Positions 58,400 through 64,000 of a stretch of DNA of 64,000 nt are shown piece after piece; position 1 is the stretch's first letter; every line of letters starts with the position of its first letter. Position numbers and translations under genes: made by a program. The notes under the pieces were generated by a model. The model did no database searches. It saw only the letters and a program-made list of their open reading frames with translations, and had not been told where the DNA came from. This DNA comes from DASYTH01 sp045806965. Lineage in GTDB: Bacteria > Actinomycetota > Actinomycetes > Mycobacteriales > Pseudonocardiaceae. Where the stretch lies: positions 62,001-126,000 of the forward strand of contig JBJMIG010000038.1 in assembly GCA_045806965.1 (NCBI GenBank). Direction: 5' to 3'.

Positions 58400-59455
58400 G
58401 TGTGGATGCGACGCCTCGGTGGGCTGGTGTGCGTGCTCGCGGCCCTGGTGTCGTGTTCGGCGGCACCGGGCGCGCCCACCTCGGGCGGCAACACCACCGG
58501 CGCGCGCCCGCCGGACGGCTTCCCGCCCGAGGAAGGCTGGCCGGCCGGCGAGCTGCCGCCCGGGATCGACCGGACCGCGCTCGACCGGGCCGTGGACACC
58601 GCATTCGCCGGTGGCGCCGCCAAACGGGTCCGCGCGGTCGTCATCATCCACGGCGGACGGCTGGTCTACGAGCGCTACAGCCCCAACCCCGCGGATGGCC
58701 CGGACGTGTCCATGCCGTCGTACTCGGTGGCGAAGAGCATCACCAGCGCCGCGGTCGGCATCCTGGTCGGTCAGCACAAGCTCACCGTCACCGACCCGGC
58801 CCGGGTGCCCGAGTGGGCGGCGCCCGGTGACCTGCGCGCCAAGATCACCCTGGACGACCTGCTCCGGATGAGCAGCGGCCTGGACTGGCACGAGGACACC
58901 GACCTGGCCGCGGCGGACGGTTCCCGGGACGCGGCGCACTACGTCGCGGAGCGGCAGCTCGCCCACCCGCCGGGCGGAACCTTCAACTACTGCACCGGCT
59001 GCACGTTCATCGTGGACCGGGCCATGGCTGACGCGGTCGGCGGCAGCGCGGCGTTCACCACCTTCATCAACACCGAGCTGTTCGGCCGGCTCGGCATGAG
59101 CGTCACGCTCTCCTACGACGACAAGGGAACCTGGCTCGGCGGTAGCAAGGCCTACGCGACGGCGCGCGACTACGCCCGGTTCGGCCTGCTCTACCTGCGC
59201 GACGGCACCTGGGCCGGCCAGCGGGTGCTGCCGGAGGGGTGGGTCGAGTACAGCCGGACGCCGAGCCGGAGCAACCCGGGCTACGGCGCCGGCTGGTGGC
59301 TCGACGCCGGCCGTCCCGGCGTGTTCCTCGCCCTCGGCTACAACGGGCAGACGATCGGGGTGGACCGCGCCCACGACCTCACCTACGTGATCACCGCGAC
59401 CGACGGCGGGCTGTCTCCGCCGGTCAGCGCGGCGATCTTGAGTGCGTTCGGCTGA
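58400..59455 (+). CDS. Serine hydrolase of beta-lactamase/penicillin-binding fold, lipoprotein
   Basis: This 351-residue protein starts at a GTG (an ATG two codons later is possible). The signal peptide ends at a lipobox (ALVSCSA), so it should be anchored outside the membrane. The catalytic Ser and Lys are in YSVAKSITSAAVG (SxxK), and the second motif is FNYCTGCTF (YxT instead of YxN). LRMSSGLDWHED and YARFGLLYLRDG are typical of class C-like esterases and 6-aminohexanoate-dimer hydrolases. The substrate is unknown. Confidence 0.85.
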   Translation: MWMRRLGGLVCVLAALVSCSAAPGAPTSGGNTTGARPPDGFPPEEGWPAGELPPGIDRTALDRAVDTAFAGGAAKRVRAVVIIHGGRLVYERYSPNPADGPDVSMPSYSVAKSITSAAVGILVGQHKLTVTDPARVPEWAAPGDLRAKITLDDLLRMSSGLDWHEDTDLAAADGSRDAAHYVAERQLAHPPGGTFNYCTGCTFIVDRAMADAVGGSAAFTTFINTELFGRLGMSVTLSYDDKGTWLGGSKAYATARDYARFGLLYLRDGTWAGQRVLPEGWVEYSRTPSRSNPGYGAGWWLDAGRPGVFLALGYNGQTIGVDRAHDLTYVITATDGGLSPPVSAAILSAFG

Positions 59456-59603
59456 CCGGCCTGCAGACGGTGACTTGGCTTAACCGGTAAATGGCCCCTA
59501 CCGTCCTGCTTTGCCGCGCCGGAGGGCGACGAGGCAAACGCGGTTCAGGTACCGGACCGGCGCGGCGGCATACTGTTGGCCTGCCGACGGCGGAGGAGAG
59601 CGC

Positions 59604-60632
59604 ATGAGACGGCCGACGATCGCGGACATTGCGCGTCGGGCCGGGGTGTCCAAGGGCGCGGTGTCCTACGCGCTCAACGACCGCCCCGGGGTTTCGCCGG
59701 ACACCCGCCGGCGGATCCTGGCCATCGCCGAGGAGATCGGCTGGCGGCCGAACAGTGCGGCCCGCACGCTGTCCGGAGCGGCGGCGAACGCGATCGGCCT
59801 GGCGATCCGGCGCCCGGCGCGGGTGCTCGGCATCGAGCCGTTCTTCATGGAGCTGGTCAGCGGCATGGAGGCGGTGCTCTCCGCCGCCGGCTCCGCGCTC
59901 ATGCTCCAGGTGGTCGGCGACGCCGAGATCGAGCTCACCCTGTACCGCCGCTGGTGGGCCGAGCAGCGCATCGACGGCGCCATCGTGGTTGACCTGCGCG
60001 CGGACGATCCGAGGGTGCCGCTGCTCGAGGAGCTGGCGCTGCCGGCGGTGATCGTCGGCGGACCGACCGGCGTCGGTGAGCTGCCGCACGTCTGGGCGGA
60101 CGACGCGATCTCGGTGACCGAGACGGTCGGCTACCTCGCCGCGCTTGGCCACCGCCGGATCGGCCGGGTCGCGGGCCTGCCCGAGCTGCTGCACACCCGG
60201 CACCGCGACGCCGCGTTCCGGGCGGCAGGCGACTCGCTCGCCATCGACACCTCGGTGGTGATCTCCACCGACTACACCGGCGACGAGGGCGCCAGGGCCA
60301 CCCGCACCATGCTCAGCGCCGGCTCCCGACCGACGGCGATCCTCTACGACAACGACATCATGGCCGTGGCCGGTCTCTCGGTGGCCTACGAGATGGGTCT
60401 CGAGGTGCCGCGCGACCTGTCCATCGTGGCCTGGGACGACTCACCGCTGTGCCAGGTGGTCCGCCCTCCGCTCACCGCGCTCACCAGGGACATCCCGGCC
60501 TACGGCGCCAGTGCCGCCGAACTGCTGCTTCAGATGATCACCGAGCCGAACACGGCGCGGGGGGTCGAGGTGGCGCACCCGAGGCTCACCCCGAGAGGCA
60601 GCACGGGCCCGCCGCCGGACAACCCGAGCTGA
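59604..60632 (+). CDS. LacI-family regulator, probable control of the adjacent mannanase gene
   Basis: This 342-residue protein has a GGAGGAGAG site before the ATG. The N-terminal DNA-binding domain is RPTIADIARRAGVSKGAVSYALNDRPGVSPDTRRRI, and the hinge NSAARTLSGAAANAIGLAI precedes the sugar-binding domain (LYDNDIMAVAGLSVAYEMGLEVPRDLSIVAWDDSPLCQVVRPPLTALT). It is convergent with the GH5 gene, two bases apart. A possible operator CTTAACCGGTAAA with the CCGG centre lies at 59479-59491. Confidence 0.9.
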   Translation: MRRPTIADIARRAGVSKGAVSYALNDRPGVSPDTRRRILAIAEEIGWRPNSAARTLSGAAANAIGLAIRRPARVLGIEPFFMELVSGMEAVLSAAGSALMLQVVGDAEIELTLYRRWWAEQRIDGAIVVDLRADDPRVPLLEELALPAVIVGGPTGVGELPHVWADDAISVTETVGYLAALGHRRIGRVAGLPELLHTRHRDAAFRAAGDSLAIDTSVVISTDYTGDEGARATRTMLSAGSRPTAILYDNDIMAVAGLSVAYEMGLEVPRDLSIVAWDDSPLCQVVRPPLTALTRDIPAYGASAAELLLQMITEPNTARGVEVAHPRLTPRGSTGPPPDNPS

Positions 60633-60634
60633 GG

Positions 60635-62608
60635 CTAGAGCGCGCGCACGTTGTCGATGTCGAACGTCCCGGGGTTGAAGAAGATCAGCAACCCCCGGAC
60701 GTCGCCGAGTACTTCGCTGCCACAGGAGAAGTCGGTCAGCAGATCCACGGTGATCGTGGTGGTCGTGTTCGGTTGGATGAACGGGAACGAGCTCTGACAC
60801 CAGGTGAAGCTCGGCCCGGTCTGCATGGCCAGGGAGACCGCGGTGCCGGTCGCGCCGGTACGCAGCTCATAGGCGACCGAGGACTTCGCGGCCAGGTTCA
60901 GCGGCTCGGCGAAGGTGACGCCAAACCAGTGCGCGGCGGTGACGTCCAGGTGCAGGCCGGCCGCGCCCTGCGGGTGGAACTCGGCGGTCTGGGAGACGAC
61001 GCCCGCGTCTGGCAGCCAGTTGCCCGGCGCCCACCCCTCGGTACCGGTCTCGAACGTGGCGATCGGAATGGCCGCGGCCGGGTCCGGCTTCACCGTCACG
61101 GACAGATCGGCCACATTGGACGTTCGCCCGGCTGCGTCCCGGATCGTATAGTGCGCCAAGACCTTTCCGGCGAACCCGACGGCCGGCGAGAACGTCACCG
61201 TGCCCGATGCGTCCACTGTGTACACACCGCCGGCCACCGCGACGGTGCGCTGCCGGCCGGCCGTGGCCGGGTCCAGGTCGATGGTGTCAGGTTTGAGGTA
61301 GGTGCGGTAGGCGACGTCGTTGCCGGCCGGGAGGAGCGTTGCCGGCTGGTTGGCCTCGGCCACCGCGCTGTCGTGGTCGGCCACCGGCGGCCGGGACCGC
61401 TGCGGCCCGGTGAGCTCCGCGCTGGCATTGGCCAGGGTGGTGCAGACCGGGGTCGGGCAGTACACGGTGAAGCCGTCGAAGTCCGGATAGAGCGTGCCGT
61501 CGTCCTGCACGCCGGAGAGGATCCAATACAGCCAGCCGTCACCGCCGGCCTGGTCGAAGATCTCGGTCCAGGTGCGATAGACGGTGTTCCGAGTGGCCTT
61601 GTTCAGCCAGCCGAACTCGCCCCACAGCACGGGTTTGCCGATCTGGTCGGCCTCCCGTACGTGCCGCCGGATCCAGTCGTAGGTCCACGGCAGGTCCTTG
61701 CCCCACCCGTCCGGGTACAGGTGCAGCGACATCAGGTCGACCGAGGGCAACCGGGTGAACGCCAGCGTGTCCACGCCCTCGCCGCAGTTGCGGGTCCAGT
61801 CCGGGTCCGCCGGGTTGTCGCAGAAGAAGCCCTCGTCGCCGACGCCGACCAGATGGTTGCGGTCCACCGACTTGAGGTGCCGGCTGACCGCGTCGGCCCA
61901 ACCGGTGAGGGTGGCCGGGGTGCAGGTCGGCGAACGCGGGTAGGCACCCGAGGACAGGCACCGCGGCTCATTGCCCAACTCCCAGGCCATGACCGTCGGA
62001 TCGTCCCGGTAGGTCACGCCGGTCAGCGAGTTGACCCGGTTGAGCACATGGCTGATCCAGTCCTGGTACCAGCCGCGAATCACCGGGTTTGTGTAGAAGT
62101 CGTCGTGGAAGGAGCCGCCGGCCCAGCGCACGTACTGGTCCATGCCGCCGAAGTCGTTCCAGTTGTTGGTCAGCGGGATGATCAGCCGGATGCCGTGCGC
62201 CCGCGCCGAGGCCAGCACGTAGTCCAGCTTCTGCAGGCCGTCCGGCCCGTCGTTGTACGCGGGCGAGTCGCCGTCCCAGTACTGGAAGTAGATCCCATCG
62301 GCCTTGCCGCGCACCGAGTTCGACCCGTCCTGGTTGCCGATGTCCAGGAAGCCCCAGGTACGCAGCACGGTGAACCCGGCCGCGGCGGCATCGGCGAACA
62401 CGTCGTCGACCATCAGCCGCGACTTGTACATCAGGTAGTAGTTGTTGCTTCCGGCGAACCGGAACTGCCTGCCCTCCAGGCGCAGGTCCTTGCCCTGCCG
62501 GGTGACGAAGCCGGAGCCCGGACGCTCGGGCTCAGCGGCCACCGGAGTCGTCCCAGCGAGGGCCAGCACGGTCACCGCGGCCAGCGCGGTGGCGATGCGC
62601 ATCTTCAT
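60635..62608 (-). CDS. Secreted GH5-type mannanase-like glycoside hydrolase
   Basis: This exported protein of 657 residues has a signal peptide (MKMRIATALAAVTVLALAGTTPVAA). The catalytic domain (about 30-400) has the acid/base Glu in VMAWELGNEPRCLSSG and the nucleophile Glu in GKPVLWGEFGWLNK. The N-terminal FRFAGSNNYYLMYKS and AAAAGFTVLRTWGFLDIG segments are those of GH5 beta-mannanases. A bacterial Ig-like or cadherin-like segment and a C-terminal beta-sandwich domain (about 520-657, ATFETGTEGW...FDIDNVRAL), probably a carbohydrate-binding module, complete it. Confidence 0.88.
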   Translation of the reverse strand: MKMRIATALAAVTVLALAGTTPVAAEPERPGSGFVTRQGKDLRLEGRQFRFAGSNNYYLMYKSRLMVDDVFADAAAAGFTVLRTWGFLDIGNQDGSNSVRGKADGIYFQYWDGDSPAYNDGPDGLQKLDYVLASARAHGIRLIIPLTNNWNDFGGMDQYVRWAGGSFHDDFYTNPVIRGWYQDWISHVLNRVNSLTGVTYRDDPTVMAWELGNEPRCLSSGAYPRSPTCTPATLTGWADAVSRHLKSVDRNHLVGVGDEGFFCDNPADPDWTRNCGEGVDTLAFTRLPSVDLMSLHLYPDGWGKDLPWTYDWIRRHVREADQIGKPVLWGEFGWLNKATRNTVYRTWTEIFDQAGGDGWLYWILSGVQDDGTLYPDFDGFTVYCPTPVCTTLANASAELTGPQRSRPPVADHDSAVAEANQPATLLPAGNDVAYRTYLKPDTIDLDPATAGRQRTVAVAGGVYTVDASGTVTFSPAVGFAGKVLAHYTIRDAAGRTSNVADLSVTVKPDPAAAIPIATFETGTEGWAPGNWLPDAGVVSQTAEFHPQGAAGLHLDVTAAHWFGVTFAEPLNLAAKSSVAYELRTGATGTAVSLAMQTGPSFTWCQSSFPFIQPNTTTTITVDLLTDFSCGSEVLGDVRGLLIFFNPGTFDIDNVRAL

Positions 62609-62794
62609 TGTCGCGCTCGCTTTACGTCAACTGAACCGAATAAGTCGTCTGACCATAAGGCAGCCGTGTATCCCTGTCAACGAGCGTGGAGCGCGAGGTA
62701 GAACCGGTTCAGCTCAACCGGCACGGGCAGTTGCTTGGCCCGGAGATGTCCGCCGGGTGCACCCCGCGGCGGCCGAACGCCCGGCTCGGTGCTT

Positions 62795-63253
62795 TCACTC
62801 GGCGCTCGACTCGACGAACGCTTTCAACGCCGCCACGGTGCGCTCGCTCTCCTTGCGGAACTGCGGCAGCAGCACCGGTTGGAGCAGGCGCAGCAGCCAG
62901 TTCAGGGTCAGCGTCACGTGCCGGTCGAGATGAGTCGAGCCGCCGTTCGGGGTGAGCGTGTACCGCACCTGGATGTCGATCGTGCCGAGCGGCGGCGTGC
63001 GGAGCGTCATCGGCTGGTGGAAGGTGACCGTGTTGGGCCGCGCAAGCTCGGTGATCCGTCCGTGCCGTATGCCGCCGCGGCCCGACTCGAAGTAGGTGGT
63101 GCCGACGGTGACCGGATCCGCGCTGATCTCCGTGGTGCCGCCGTAGGCCGCCGAACGGGACAGCCAGCGATGGTAGCCGGGAAGGTCGACGATGGTGTCG
63201 AAGATCCGCTCGGCGCTGCCGCCGATGTCGGCCGTGCACCGGATCTCGGTCAT
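62795..63253 (-). CDS. SRPBCC (START-like) family protein
   Basis: This 152-residue protein begins MTEIRCTADIGGSAERIFD, followed by TIVDLPGYHRWLSRSA and a C-terminal long helix (LPQFRKESERTVAALKAFVESS). The pattern is that of the polyketide cyclase/dehydrase or START superfamily, which binds hydrophobic ligands. It is divergent from the ERG2-like gene with about 160 bp between them. The 186 bp between it and the GH5 gene contain no gene I can support. Confidence 0.78.
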   Translation of the reverse strand: MTEIRCTADIGGSAERIFDTIVDLPGYHRWLSRSAAYGGTTEISADPVTVGTTYFESGRGGIRHGRITELARPNTVTFHQPMTLRTPPLGTIDIQVRYTLTPNGGSTHLDRHVTLTLNWLLRLLQPVLLPQFRKESERTVAALKAFVESSAE

Positions 63254-63414
63254 GTCCGCTCCGATCACTGTTTCGCGGCACCCTATCCGGGTGAGGTGGA
63301 CCTGCCCGGCCTGGCTGGGTCATCGGGACCTCGCCGAAACCCCGGTCGCGATCTTCCCGCCACGCGCCGGGAGCGCAAGAATGGTCTGACAAAAGGTGCA
63401 GGGAGGAGCGGCTG

Positions 63415-64000
63415 ATGGAGTTCGTCTTCGACCCAGGGGTGGTTCACGAGTGCGCGATGACCGGCCTTGGCCGGCCCAAGCCGGCGATGTTCGAAGCGTT
63501 CGCCGACGCCCTGGCCAAGGAGTACCCCGGCCGGCTCGACCTCGACCAGCCGTGGATCTTCAGCAATGCCGGCGGGGCGATGATCCAGATGAAGCTGTAC
63601 TACGCCTCGGTGTCCGAGTACATCATGATCTGGGGCACCCCGATCGGGTCCGAGGGCCACTCCGGCCGGCACGCGGTCGGCTTCTGGGACACCGTGCTCG
63701 ACGGCGAGATGTGGTACTACGGCGAGGGCCAGTTCGAGAAGCGGGTGTACCGGCCGGGCGACCGGGTCTACGTCGGACCGAACCAGGCGCGGGGGATGAA
63801 CTTCACCACCGGGGTGTGGGCGGTGGAGTACGCCCGCGGGGTGCTCCCGCTGTCCGTCCCGTTCGGACTCGCCGACGGGTTGGTGAGCACACTCGACTTC
63901 GCCACGGTGGCGCAGACGGTGACCATGTACGCCGCGCTCGTCGGCCATGCCTGGCAGCAGCCGATGGTGGACGGCTCACCGCCGTCGCGGCTGCGGCAGT
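63415..64000 (+). CDS. ERG2/sigma-1 receptor-like protein (3' end beyond window)
   Basis: The reading frame starts at an ATG with a GGGAGGAG site and is open to the window end (195 codons). It encodes MEFVFDPGVVHECAMTGLG, then LYYASVSEYIMIWGTPIGS, EGHSGRHAVGFWDTVLDGEM, YRPGDRVYVGPNQARGM, VWAVEYARGVLPLSVPFGLA and DGLVSTLDFATVAQTVTMYA. This is the pattern of fungal C8-C7 sterol isomerase ERG2 and vertebrate sigma-1 receptor. The equivalents of the essential acidic residues, Asp in FWDTVL and Glu in VEYARG (Asp126 and Glu172 of sigma-1), are present. The protein lacks the N-terminal membrane helix of the eukaryotic forms. A sterol or steroid-like ligand is inferred. Confidence 0.82.
   Translation, partial: MEFVFDPGVVHECAMTGLGRPKPAMFEAFADALAKEYPGRLDLDQPWIFSNAGGAMIQMKLYYASVSEYIMIWGTPIGSEGHSGRHAVGFWDTVLDGEMWYYGEGQFEKRVYRPGDRVYVGPNQARGMNFTTGVWAVEYARGVLPLSVPFGLADGLVSTLDFATVAQTVTMYAALVGHAWQQPMVDGSPPSRLRQ

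Noticed and set aside
1..64000. tRNA, rRNA, IS elements and prophage genes
   Set aside because: I looked for cloverleaf-like sequences, transposase motifs and terminal repeats in the gaps and found none that I could support. A covariance-model scan would be needed to exclude small RNAs.

Overview
The window is very GC-rich and has the gene order of an actinomycete. Gene content and synteny (nucS, a DUF2550 gene, murA, the atp operon, wecA, sua5, prmC, prfA, rpmE, rho, thrB-thrC-hom-lysA-argS) match the chromosomal neighbourhood known from Mycobacterium. Mycothiol-dependent formaldehyde metabolism, MeaA-type ethylmalonyl-CoA mutase and many lineage-specific intergenic repeats fit a filamentous member of the Pseudonocardiales. 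The exact genus cannot be told from the sequence alone.

Layout. Positions 1-10.1 kb hold DNA repair (nucS, partial), a Nudix hydrolase, an ethylmalonyl-CoA mutase/enoyl-CoA hydratase pair, gamma-glutamyltransferase, an Asp-type (fosfomycin-insensitive type) MurA and a secreted glycosidase-like protein. Positions 10.3-18.4 kb are a complete F1Fo ATP synthase operon on the minus strand (atpZ, atpI, a, c, b, b', delta, alpha, gamma, beta, epsilon) with separate b' and delta genes. It is followed upstream by wecA.

Positions 19.8-28.6 kb are the most remarkable part. A plus-strand run of nine tightly packed genes starts with the positional sua5 orthologue, whose SxN motif is lost. It continues with an alpha/beta hydrolase, a caspase-like protease fused to a STAND-type NTPase, a WD40 propeller protein, then TsaE, TsaB, a degenerate YrdC paralogue, an intact TsaC and TsaD. 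A complete tRNA t6A-synthesis gene set is thus in one apparent operon with a predicted caspase/STAND/WD40 signalling module. I propose it as a candidate conflict or quality-control system that guards, or is guarded by, the t6A machinery.

Positions 28.6-42.3 kb return to housekeeping: a TPR membrane protein, a secreted protein, prmC-prfA, rpmE, rho with a large Arg/Asp/Gln/Gly-rich insertion, and the thrB-thrC-hom-lysA-argS operon. Positions 42.4-64 kb are accessory: DUF3105/DUF305 proteins, a CDF metal exporter, an EphD-like hydrolase-SDR fusion, a two-component system with clear 11-bp-spaced direct repeats in its divergent promoter, a secreted CE1-CBM2 esterase, and a TetR-controlled carotenoid-oxygenase homologue lacking three of four iron-binding histidines. 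Next come a mycothiol-linked formaldehyde detoxification pair, an orphan solute-binding lipoprotein, a serine hydrolase, a LacI/GH5 mannanase-like pair, an SRPBCC protein and, at the right edge, a bacterial homologue of ERG2/sigma-1 receptor.

Two families of short dispersed repeats occupy intergenic gaps, mostly between convergent genes. No rRNA or tRNA gene, insertion sequence or CRISPR array was recognised.
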